DNA of 25,563 bases from DASYAN01 sp034431765 (GTDB lineage: Bacteria > Chloroflexota > Ktedonobacteria > Ktedonobacterales > Ktedonobacteraceae): NCBI GenBank assembly GCA_034431765.1, contig DAOUDD010000242.1, positions 1 to 25,563 of the forward strand, in the 5' to 3' direction. Below, in pieces: positions 7,535-15,146 of the stretch. The translations under genes were made by a program, and so were the position numbers. Numbering within the stretch: the stretch's first letter is position 1; the number at the start of each line of letters is the position of its first letter. The notes beneath the pieces were generated by a model. That model was given only the letters and a program-made list of their open reading frames with translations. It was not told where the DNA came from and made no database searches.

Positions 7535-7554
7535 CAAACCAGGAGTTGAAAAGC
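7529..7554. repeat. Second hairpin directly after the terminator
   Basis: GCTTTTCAA (7529-7537) pairs perfectly with TTGAAAAGC (7546-7554) around an 8-base loop, ACCAGGAG, which repeats the CCAGGA of the first hairpin. Its left arm overlaps the T-tail of the terminator, so the two structures compete. Confidence 0.5.
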
Positions 7555-7655
7555 AGCAGAAAGCATTTACGCACTCTGTTATCGCTCCCTCTCTCATCCT
7601 AAATTATTTAGCAAACCTTATGCGTGCGCAAGTGAATTATTTTTTCGTATGTGCC

Positions 7656-7684
7656 TTGACAAACGCTCATCTGGTCACTACACT
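7656..7684 (+). promoter_or_regulatory. Candidate promoter for the fbiC-ribD-ribBA operon
   Basis: TTGACA (7656-7661), 17-base spacer, TACACT (7679-7684). The predicted start lies inside or next to the palindrome at 7687-7705, an arrangement typical of repressor control. The leader to fbiC would be about 220 bases. Confidence 0.55.
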
Positions 7685-7686
7685 TT

Positions 7687-7705
7687 ACTCTATACAGTGT
7701 AGAGT
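7687..7705. promoter_or_regulatory. 19-base imperfect palindrome at the operon start site
   Basis: ACTCTATAC-A-GTGTAGAGT: nine-base half-sites with a single mismatch around a central A. It sits 3 bases after the candidate -10 box, where a bound TetR- or GntR-type dimer would block transcription. No regulator gene is adjacent. Confidence 0.45.
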
Positions 7706-7912
7706 TTGTTCCAGGGTTATACTTCCCACATGAGCATATGTTCTACCTGTTTAAACTATTTGTAGCATACCGCCAGTAGCCCACCACGGTATAGGCACCA
7801 CAATATAGGAGTCCCACATACCACACATCCTACCCGTCTCCACCCATCTATCACTCTTTCTCTCTGTCCCGGTATAGTGCTGCCTTTTTCTAGCCGAAAG
7901 GATTCAGTTTGC

Positions 7913-10360
7913 ATGAAGCGTGAACAGTCCGGTTTTCTTGAGAGTGTTCTGCAAGGATATGTGTTATCTGATGTGGAAGCGCGTGCATTGGTCGGTATCT
8001 CTGACCTTGCCCCATTGCTCGCTACGGCCTCTCAACTACGGGATCAGGTCCACCTTAATCGTATTTCATACTCGCGTAAAGTCTTTATTCCTCTCACGCA
8101 ATTGTGCCGGGATGTCTGTCACTACTGCACATTTGCTCACCCTCCGCGACCAGGTCAACGTGCATACCTTACGAGTGAAGAGGTGCTGGCAATTGCGCGC
8201 GCTGGCGCAGAGGCGGGCTGTAAGGAGGCACTATTCACGCTGGGAGATAAACCCGAACGTCGTTATAAGGTCGCGCGGCAAGAGCTTGGCGAGCTAGGGC
8301 ATGAGACGACGCTCTCCTATCTGGCTGAAATGGCTGAGCTGGTGCGTAACGAAACAGGTCTGCTACCGCATGTGAATCCAGGTGTGATGACAGGCGAAGA
8401 GATCGCTATGCTGCGTCGTGTCTCCATCTCACAGGGTATTATGCTCGAAAGTGTGTCTGAGCGTTTATGCGAACGAGGTGCACCTCATTTTGGGTCGCCC
8501 GATAAGCGTCCCGCCGTCAGACTGGAGACAATTCGCCTGGCGGGTGAACAGCGCGTTCCTTTTACATCTGGTATTTTGATTGGCATAGGCGAGACGCGTG
8601 CAGAACGGATAGAGTCGCTGCTGGCGCTGCGCACTCTGCATCAGAGATACGGACATATTCAGGAAATCATCATTCAGAACTTCCGTGCAAAACCTGATAC
8701 GCGTATGGCGCACGCTCCTGAACCCGATCTCGATGATCTACTCTGGACGTTAGCAATCGCGCGTATCATCTTTGGCCCAGCGATGAATATCCAGGCACCG
8801 CCCAACTTGAGTCCAGGCTCGTATCGTCAGCTTATTCGAGCCGGATTAAATGATTGGGGTGGTGTCTCTCCGGTCACTCCTGATCATGTCAACCCGGAAG
8901 CTCGCTGGCCTCATCTACAAGAACTCGCCCAGGAAACGGCCCGGGAGGATAAGATTCTGATCGAACGTCTCGCCGTCTACCCTGGCTATGTCCATGATTC
9001 TCAGCGCTGGCAGGACAGCAAGCTTGTTGCCCCGGTCTTGCAGGCTAGCGACAGCGAAGGGTACGCACGGGTTGAGGAATGGTCTCCCGGCTCACAGACT
9101 GCTATCCCGCACACGTATTTTGAACGCATGCATGCCCTTAATGCTCAGCCGTTCCATAGAGATGCCATCCCAACAGTCAACGCTCTTATTGAAAAGGCCC
9201 TCGCGGGTTCTGACCTCACAGAGGTTGAGGTTACACGCCTGTTCCAGGCGCGTGGAGGGGAATTCGATGAGATCTGCGCGGCAGCGGATACACTACGCCA
9301 GCAACTTCATGGTGCTACTGTATCATATGTTGTGAATAGAAACATCAATTATACAAACATTTGCTACTTTCGCTGCCAGTTCTGTGCCTTCTCGAAGGGC
9401 AAGCTCAGTGAGAATCTGCGCGGCGTTCCCTATGACCTTGCACTCGATGAGGTAGTCAGACGTGCACAGGAGGCATGGGAGCGAGGAGCAACCGAGGTGT
9501 GTATGCAGGGTGGTATTCACCCGGAATACACCGGCGAGACGTATCTACGCATGTGCCGTGCTATCAAAGCGGCGCTCCCCGACATGCATATTCATGCCTT
9601 CTCTCCACTTGAAGTCTGGCAGGGAGCGCAGACCCTTGGTCTAAGCGTACGCGACTTCCTCGTGAGGTTACGCGAGGCGGGTCTAAGCACGCTTCCGGGG
9701 ACGGCAGCGGAGATACTGGATGATGAGGTGCGTGCAACACTCTGTCCTGATAAGATCAAAACTGATCAATGGCTCTACGTGATGCAAGAAGCTCATGCCG
9801 TTGGTCTACGGACAACGGCAACAATCATGTATGGGCACATAGAGCAACCACAGCATTGGGCACGCCATCTGCTGCGCATCAAGACACTACAGGCTCGTAC
9901 TGGTGGCTTTACCGAGTTTGTTCCCCTTCCCTTTGTTCATATGGAGGCTCCAATGTTCTGGAAGGGCCGCGCACGCAAGGGGCCGACCTTCCGTGAGGCC
10001 GTTCTCATGCACGCGGTCGCGCGGCTGGTGCTCTACCCTCATATAACTAACATTCAGGTTTCCTGGGTTAAAATGGGGCAAGAGGGGATCAAGCTTTGCT
10101 TACAGGCGGGCGTCAATGATCTCGGCGGCACCTTGATGAACGAGAGCATCACTCGTGCAGCAGGTGGCGAGTTCGGTCAGGAACTGCCAGCGCAGCAGAT
10201 GGAAGAGATTATCCGTTCTGTCGGTCGTATTCCGGTGCAGCGCACAACGCTCTACCAGCGCGCGTCGGAAGAGCGGCACACACGTGCTTTTCACGCAGCA
10301 GAGCTGCAACCGATTGTCCTGACCCCAAGCAAGCGATACTCTAGAGCACACGCTCGTTAG
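7913..10360 (+). CDS. fbiC: FO synthase, CofG-CofH fusion
   Basis: Makes FO, the deazaflavin chromophore of coenzyme F420, from tyrosine and 5-amino-6-ribitylaminouracil. The 815 residues carry two radical-SAM halves, as in actinobacterial FbiC. The CofG half comes first, with its cluster motif CRDVCHYC (Cys65, 69, 72) and NDWGGVSPVTPDHVNPE near 315. The CofH half has CYFRCQFC (Cys484, 488, 491) and the usual MQGGIHPEYTGE. I chose the ATG at 7913, 10 bases after GAAAGGA; an upstream GTG at 7877 has no site. It leads an operon with ribD 18 bases downstream and ribBA overlapping that, which links substrate supply to FO formation. The later F420 genes (fbiA/cofD, fbiB/cofE, cofC) are not in the window. 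Confidence 0.96.
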   Translation: MKREQSGFLESVLQGYVLSDVEARALVGISDLAPLLATASQLRDQVHLNRISYSRKVFIPLTQLCRDVCHYCTFAHPPRPGQRAYLTSEEVLAIARAGAEAGCKEALFTLGDKPERRYKVARQELGELGHETTLSYLAEMAELVRNETGLLPHVNPGVMTGEEIAMLRRVSISQGIMLESVSERLCERGAPHFGSPDKRPAVRLETIRLAGEQRVPFTSGILIGIGETRAERIESLLALRTLHQRYGHIQEIIIQNFRAKPDTRMAHAPEPDLDDLLWTLAIARIIFGPAMNIQAPPNLSPGSYRQLIRAGLNDWGGVSPVTPDHVNPEARWPHLQELAQETAREDKILIERLAVYPGYVHDSQRWQDSKLVAPVLQASDSEGYARVEEWSPGSQTAIPHTYFERMHALNAQPFHRDAIPTVNALIEKALAGSDLTEVEVTRLFQARGGEFDEICAAADTLRQQLHGATVSYVVNRNINYTNICYFRCQFCAFSKGKLSENLRGVPYDLALDEVVRRAQEAWERGATEVCMQGGIHPEYTGETYLRMCRAIKAALPDMHIHAFSPLEVWQGAQTLGLSVRDFLVRLREAGLSTLPGTAAEILDDEVRATLCPDKIKTDQWLYVMQEAHAVGLRTTATIMYGHIEQPQHWARHLLRIKTLQARTGGFTEFVPLPFVHMEAPMFWKGRARKGPTFREAVLMHAVARLVLYPHITNIQVSWVKMGQEGIKLCLQAGVNDLGGTLMNESITRAAGGEFGQELPAQQMEEIIRSVGRIPVQRTTLYQRASEERHTRAFHAAELQPIVLTPSKRYSRAHAR

Positions 10361-10378
10361 CCCGCAGAGAATGTTACC

Positions 10379-11560
10379 ATGGATGATAGAGAAGCGATGC
10401 AGCAGGCGCTTGCCTGCGCGCGACGCGTTGAAGGTCGTACCAGTCCGCGCCCACCGGTGGGCGCGGTTCTGGTACGTGATGGTCATATTGTTGGAAGTGG
10501 AGCAACATCACCACCCTACGGTCCACATGCTGAGATATATGCCCTGCAAGAAGCCCGATCTGCCGCATATGGGGCAGATCTCTATACAACCCTCGAACCC
10601 TGTTGTGTCACGATCCATACTCCACCCTGTACACAAGCAATTATTCGCGCAGGGGTGCGGCGCGTGGTTATCGGAGCGCTCGATCCCAATCCACGTGTGT
10701 ACAGGCAAGGGGTAGAGCAACTGCGTGCGGCAGGCATCGAAGTCGTTATTGGCGTCGAGGAGCACGAGAGTCTCAGGCTTATCCAGCCATTCAAGACGTT
10801 CCTTAAGGAGAAACGCCCCTACGTCACAGCTAAATGGGCAATGACGCTGGACGGGAAGCTAGCAACACAGAGTGGAGACGCCTATTGGATCAGTGGACCG
10901 GCCGCGCGAGCGTGGGTCCACAATCTACGTGATCGTGTGGACGCTATTCTGATCGGCGCTGAGACAGCCCGCAAAGACAATCCGCGTCTGACTGTTCGCC
11001 TTACCGATGAACAGAAAACCATCTTCCGACAAGCTCGTCAGGGGCCACTGCGCGTTGTCCTGGCAACACTGGGAGATCTCCCGGCACACCTTCAGCTCCT
11101 TCAGCCGGATCTGGCTTCAGGAACATGCGTTATTGTCGCTGAAGACATCCCACAGCAGGACTACCTGCGCCTGCAGGAAACAGGCGCTCTGGTTCTCAAA
11201 GCGCCTAAAGATCTGCACGGACAGATTCATTTACACGAGGCGCTGCTGCTCCTTGCGCAGCAGGGGATCATGCACGTCTTACTGGAAGGCGGTGCAAGTA
11301 TGCTGGGAAGCGCCTTTGACCAGGATCTCATCGATGCAGTGGCCGTCTTTGTCGCTCCGAAGCTCGTCGGCGGAGCAAAGGCACCCTCACCTATCGGAGG
11401 AGATGGCCTTACAGTTATGCAACATGCTCAACGTTTGCAGAATCTACAGATCCAGCAGATTGCGGAAGACCTGCTTATAGAGGGCGAATTGCTCCACACC
11501 TCCACGCATACATATACAGAAGAGTTTCGCCAGACTGAAAGTAGAGAAAAGCATGGATGA
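10379..11560 (+). CDS. ribD: Bifunctional riboflavin-pathway deaminase/reductase
   Basis: RibD deaminates the pyrimidine from GTP cyclohydrolase II and then reduces its ribosyl chain with NADPH, giving 5-amino-6-ribitylaminouracil phosphate. The 393 residues have the full two-domain plan. The N-terminal zinc deaminase has His50-Ala-Glu52 plus Cys75 and Cys84 in EPCCVTIHTPPC; the usual PCSHxG stretch is changed but the ligands are intact. The C-terminal reductase has AKWAMTLDGKLAT, YWISGPAAR, DAILIGAETARKDNP and VLLEGGASMLGSAF. It starts 18 bases after fbiC and overlaps ribBA by 8 bases. After removal of the phosphate by a phosphatase not found here, its product is shared by riboflavin synthesis and by FbiC. 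Confidence 0.95.
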   Translation: MDDREAMQQALACARRVEGRTSPRPPVGAVLVRDGHIVGSGATSPPYGPHAEIYALQEARSAAYGADLYTTLEPCCVTIHTPPCTQAIIRAGVRRVVIGALDPNPRVYRQGVEQLRAAGIEVVIGVEEHESLRLIQPFKTFLKEKRPYVTAKWAMTLDGKLATQSGDAYWISGPAARAWVHNLRDRVDAILIGAETARKDNPRLTVRLTDEQKTIFRQARQGPLRVVLATLGDLPAHLQLLQPDLASGTCVIVAEDIPQQDYLRLQETGALVLKAPKDLHGQIHLHEALLLLAQQGIMHVLLEGGASMLGSAFDQDLIDAVAVFVAPKLVGGAKAPSPIGGDGLTVMQHAQRLQNLQIQQIAEDLLIEGELLHTSTHTYTEEFRQTESREKHG

Positions 11561-12773
11561 TATCAAGAATCTTCCCGGACAATTCCTGACTGTGCCTGAA
11601 GCCGCTCAAGAGCTACGCGAAGGACATTTCGTTCTTCTCTGTGATGATAACTATAAGGAAAACGGTGCAGTTCTTTGCCTGGCCGCGCAATTTGCGACGG
11701 TCGAGGCCATCGACTTCCTTACTCACTTCATGAGAGATAGCCTTCGCGTAGCACTTACAGGAGAAAGGTTTGACTCACTTCTCATCGCGCAGGAGACTCA
11801 ACGCGCACTATCCTCCGATAGAACCTCACCCGCTCGTGCGCAGGATTCTGGTGAAAAAAAGACGTTTTCACAGCACGCTCTCGTGGATACTATACATGCT
11901 CTTATTGATTCGACAATCACGCTCGAAATGCGCCAGGATCTGAGTTCCCTTTCTCTTCTTCGTGCCCACCCCGGCGGTCTCCTGGCCCAAAGAGGTCACG
12001 CCGAGGCAGCAATCGATCTCCTGCGTATCGCAGGACTAGAGCCGGTTGCTCTTCTGTGTGAACTGTTTGCGGCAGATGACAGGCCATTAGCAGGGCAAGA
12101 TCTCTTGCGTAGAGCCAATTCGTGGCATACCGGTATTATCTCTAGCACTTCGCTGATTGGCTATCACAAGGAAAATCGCGTTAGCTTCATTACAAAGACC
12201 ACCTTACCAACTGCCGAAGCGCTGTTTCAACTCCATCATTTTCAGGAAATTGCAACTGGAAAGCCTTACCTCGCGCTCATCCTTGGCGATCTCCACACTT
12301 CCCTGCCATCGCCTCTCGTACGTCTGCATTCTGCCTGTGCCACTGGCGATATCTTCGGCTCACAACGGTGCGATTGCCAGGCCCAACTACACCGTTCTCT
12401 GCATCAGATAGCGCAGGAAGGGCGTGGCTTACTTCTCTACTTACCACAGGAGGGTCGAGGCATAGGTCTGGCGGGCAAGCTGCAGGCCTATGCACTACAA
12501 GAACAGGGGTACGACACGCTGGAAGCGAATCAATACCTTGGCTACCCGATCGATGCACGAGACTACACGGTAGCGATTGAGATTCTCTGTAAGCTTGGTG
12601 TAACACAGGTACGGCTGCTTACCAACAATCCCGTCAAAGCTCAAGCTCTTAGCGCAAGCGGTATTATGACGGAACGTGTGCCACTTGAAATACCCCCATC
12701 GAGTCACAACGAACAGTATCTCCAGACGAAACAGCAACGGCTGGGACATATGTTGCGCTTTTTTTCATCGTAG
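11553..12773 (+). CDS. ribBA: RibBA with intact GTP cyclohydrolase II and a degenerate DHBP synthase domain
   Basis: The 406 residues have the RibBA layout. The C-terminal RibA half (about 203-402) is complete: zinc cysteines 262, 273 and 275 in HSAC and RCDC, PQEGRGIGL (298-306), DARDYT (334-339) and LLTNNPVKAQAL. It should open the GTP imidazole ring. The N-terminal RibB half (about 12-195) is recognisable by GHAEAAIDLLRIAGLEPVAL, but its active-site blocks are eroded. The usual DDEDRENEGD is DDNYKENGAV (31-40), TGISAADR is replaced by STITLEMR, and the RPGHVFPL block is missing. I infer that no DHBP is made. It overlaps ribD by 8 bases, so it is co-translated. A separate functional RibB would be needed elsewhere for riboflavin. 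Confidence 0.9.
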   Translation: MDDIKNLPGQFLTVPEAAQELREGHFVLLCDDNYKENGAVLCLAAQFATVEAIDFLTHFMRDSLRVALTGERFDSLLIAQETQRALSSDRTSPARAQDSGEKKTFSQHALVDTIHALIDSTITLEMRQDLSSLSLLRAHPGGLLAQRGHAEAAIDLLRIAGLEPVALLCELFAADDRPLAGQDLLRRANSWHTGIISSTSLIGYHKENRVSFITKTTLPTAEALFQLHHFQEIATGKPYLALILGDLHTSLPSPLVRLHSACATGDIFGSQRCDCQAQLHRSLHQIAQEGRGLLLYLPQEGRGIGLAGKLQAYALQEQGYDTLEANQYLGYPIDARDYTVAIEILCKLGVTQVRLLTNNPVKAQALSASGIMTERVPLEIPPSSHNEQYLQTKQQRLGHMLRFFSS

Positions 12774-12796
12774 AGGACTGCTCCTGTATCTTGCAC

Positions 12797-14704
12797 TCAT
12801 CTATCAGGCGACTTGCTTCCACGCGATCGTCCGGCAGCGATCTCCTGGCGCAAGCGTTGGATGCGCTTGCGGTAGGCATCTTCTGGCTGGAGATAGCCGA
12901 ACTTGGGCTTGTCACCCATGCTGACGTGCCACTTTCGAAAGGCCAGCCCGATCTCGGCCTGGTAGAGCCCACGTACCAGGACCCACTGCTTGACTCCGTA
13001 GCGAAAGAGTATGCGCCGCTCCTCGCGAATGCGCGCAAACGAGTGCTGCAACAGCGCATACTCTCCCACCCGAATCGTGCCACTACTTACCTCGGACGCC
13101 AGGAACTCACGAATGATCGAAGCTTCATGTGCCAGGGCCTTGATTAAGATGTAGAGAATCCCCAGCTGCGCGATAAAAAGGGGGATGTAGTCACCGACAA
13201 TCGCAATGTGCGCGAAGGTAGTGACAGTAGGATTCTTTGAGTAGGCCGGTAGGAGCGCCTTGACCAGGCTATTGATGAAATCAAAGAGCGTGTGCAATCC
13301 AACTGAGAGTATATAGCCAGATAGGGGCAGCACGATATGTTTCCAGTGCACACACGTATGACGAATCGAACCAAGTGCGATGCCGAAGCAGATGGTATAG
13401 GTCGAGTGCACCAACCAGCCAAGCACGATACGACCAACGATCAAAATGTAGATGTCCTTCGGATTCTGCAAAAAGTAGAAAAAGTTCTCGACCATGGCAA
13501 AGCCGGCACCGATGAGCGCACCGTAGACGATACCATCGGTGACGTTGTCGAACTCGTCGCGCAAGACAAAAAAGAGCAGCAGCAACCCCAACCCCTTCAC
13601 AGTCTCCTCTGTGAGACCGAAGTTGAGTCCCTGCAAAAAGGCATGCAGGACAATATCTGAACCCCACACCGCTGAGATAACGCCGTCGAGCATCTGCTCA
13701 ATAAAGACCGCCGGTGGAATAGCGATCAACGCTCCCCAGAGAAAGGCGGCCAGGCGTAAAAACCACGGTTCCCGCTCAAAGCGATCAATAAAATTGACCA
13801 GCAGATTGATTCCTAGCGCGGGTACAATAGGGATAGTGAGCGCGAGCAGCACATTGAACAGGCCATCCTGCGCAAAGACCACGATACCGTTCATACTATT
13901 CAGCAGCAGAACGACCAGCGTCGCCATCACCAGAACGAGCAGCGCGATTCCCGCAAACATCCAGCGGAGACGTTTCCCTAGCCGATGCGAGAGTGCAAAC
14001 TCCATCGTCACGCCCATCCGCGAGAGCTTCTCCTGATCCTCCCGCCATTCCTGCAGCAGCTCTTCATCGCCCGCGACAGGCGGTAGAAGCGTTGGTTGGG
14101 CTATCTGCGCCAGTACCATCGGCTCATCGCGTTGCTTGTCCATACGAGCGCGCTCCTTCTGCTCTTCTATCAGCAATGAGGGAGATAAGGCAGGTTCGTT
14201 CTCGCTAGAGAGAGCGGACACCTCTTCGTCGTGCGCAAGCATCCCCTGCGGAGAGATAAACTGCACCAGCGTGCTACCAAGCAAAAGGAGATCCTGTGAA
14301 TGGACCGGGGCATCACTGCCTCCTGGAACGGTCTGATCATTCACGCGCACAATATTGGAGAGAGTTACATTCTGGATATGCCAGCCCTGCTCATCGACAA
14401 CCAGGCGTGCATGCTCACGCGAGACCATCGGGTCCAGCAAAATAATGTCATTGCTTAACCCACGGCCAATCGTTGTCTCGCGCTGCGTCAGTACATGGAC
14501 CAGCCGCGCTTCGGGAAAGGAAGTCGCCGTGCTCTTGCCTTGCAGCCGAGCAAGAGTCCTGGCAAACATGCTGCCCTGGCGCGACTCCGGGAGATACGCA
14601 TCGCTGTTTTGATCGATTTGTTCGCCCCGAGCGTTTTTGTCCCTTCTACCATCTCCATTCCAATGCACAATGCGGAGCACTCCATAGTTCTCGTTAACGC
14701 CCAT
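12797..14704 (-). CDS. FHA-domain PrsW-family intramembrane metalloprotease
   Basis: A 635-residue fusion. Residues about 66-152 form an FHA phosphothreonine-binding domain (TTIGRGLSNDIILLD, then SREHARLVV with Ser95 and His98). A charged linker runs to about 245, followed by about eight membrane segments (near 248-268, 280-303, 316-336, 370-381, 390-411, 418-445, 458-478 and 497-522). The PrsW motifs are present: Glu366-Glu367 in LTEETVKGL, Glu406-Asn407 in GFAMVENFFYF, and His433 in HSTYTICFG, with a further His471. A basic cytoplasmic tail of about 110 residues ends the protein. B. subtilis PrsW cleaves an anti-sigma factor. Here the FHA domain suggests that a phosphorylated partner, perhaps from a Ser/Thr kinase pathway, directs or gates cleavage. 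AGGA lies 8 bases before the ATG. It converges on ribBA with only 23 bases between the stop codons. Confidence 0.88.
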   Translation of the reverse strand: MGVNENYGVLRIVHWNGDGRRDKNARGEQIDQNSDAYLPESRQGSMFARTLARLQGKSTATSFPEARLVHVLTQRETTIGRGLSNDIILLDPMVSREHARLVVDEQGWHIQNVTLSNIVRVNDQTVPGGSDAPVHSQDLLLLGSTLVQFISPQGMLAHDEEVSALSSENEPALSPSLLIEEQKERARMDKQRDEPMVLAQIAQPTLLPPVAGDEELLQEWREDQEKLSRMGVTMEFALSHRLGKRLRWMFAGIALLVLVMATLVVLLLNSMNGIVVFAQDGLFNVLLALTIPIVPALGINLLVNFIDRFEREPWFLRLAAFLWGALIAIPPAVFIEQMLDGVISAVWGSDIVLHAFLQGLNFGLTEETVKGLGLLLLFFVLRDEFDNVTDGIVYGALIGAGFAMVENFFYFLQNPKDIYILIVGRIVLGWLVHSTYTICFGIALGSIRHTCVHWKHIVLPLSGYILSVGLHTLFDFINSLVKALLPAYSKNPTVTTFAHIAIVGDYIPLFIAQLGILYILIKALAHEASIIREFLASEVSSGTIRVGEYALLQHSFARIREERRILFRYGVKQWVLVRGLYQAEIGLAFRKWHVSMGDKPKFGYLQPEDAYRKRIQRLRQEIAAGRSRGSKSPDR

Positions 14705-15062
14705 GCATTCTTCCTGACATCAAAAGATATACCACATTGGGTATCTCGCACTATCCACCTACTATAACAGTTTATCGCGCAAATGACTAGCTCATCCCCC
14801 CATAAGCTCTACCTCAACAAAGAGAGAACAGGGCATTCCCATTCTCGCTCACGTCTGTCTTAGCCCATAAATGGGACATTTTCTTTCGAGTGGTGAGATT
14901 TTTTGTGCACGTCCCATGCACAAAAAATCTCACCACGCAAAACACTACGAACGCGAGGGAACAACAGATAATGAGAACGTCCTGGAAGAGAGGGGACAAT
15001 TCATTCGCTCTGGACAGCTATGATAGGATAACTACGAGACATTTTCTGGAAGGTTAGCCGCC
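14705..15062. other. Divergent region between the PrsW-like gene and cca
   Basis: 358 bases. It holds a perfect 20-base-arm hairpin (14890-14936), an ATGGGAC (14871-14877) complementary to that hairpin's loop, and a repeated GACATTTTCT (14875-14884 and 15038-15047). GGAAGG at about 15048-15053 could be the binding site of the small ORF at 15063. I could not assign a promoter with both boxes for either gene; TATGAT at 15019 is a weak -10 candidate without a good -35. Confidence 0.5.
14890..14936. repeat. Perfect hairpin with 20-base arms and a 7-base loop
   Basis: The arm at 14890-14909 (begins GTGGTGAGA, ends TTTGTGCA) is exactly complementary to 14917-14936; the loop is CGTCCCA. Six loop bases, GTCCCA, are complementary to TGGGAC at 14872-14877. 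The structure is not followed by a T-tract and has its T-run inside the stem, so it is not an ordinary terminator. Confidence 0.85.
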
Positions 15063-15146
15063 ATGCCTGAGCCTGACCCCTACAATCAGCCTGTGAATAA
15101 CGCGGAGCCTGCAGCCCGCTTGATATGGGGGAGGATTCCCTCTTGA
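15063..15146 (+). CDS. Possible 27-residue leader peptide upstream of cca
   Basis: ATG at 15063 with GGAAGG about 9 bases upstream, reading MPEPDPYNQPVNNAEP and on to a TGA at 15144-15146. That stop overlaps the preferred TTG start of cca (15143) as TTGA, the classic geometry of translational coupling. The peptide is Pro/Asn-rich, has no membrane segment and matches nothing I recognise. It may act only as a ribosome loader for cca. An alternative is that it is chance coding in the leader. Confidence 0.35.
   Translation: MPEPDPYNQPVNNAEPAARLIWGRIPS

Larger units (their letters stand above)
7448..7912. other. Intergenic region between the peptidase and fbiC
   Basis: 465 bases with two adjacent hairpins at the peptidase end (7498-7554), then a promoter candidate (7656-7684) and a 19-base imperfect palindrome (7687-7705) for the fbiC operon. 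From 7706 to 7895 I see only a pyrimidine-rich leader without a gene. The fbiC binding site GAAAGGA is at 7896-7902. Confidence 0.55.

Noticed and set aside
14814..14999. 61-codon minus-strand ORF with a hydrophobic N-terminus
   Set aside because: TTG start without a binding site; it runs through the perfect hairpin, which explains its composition.
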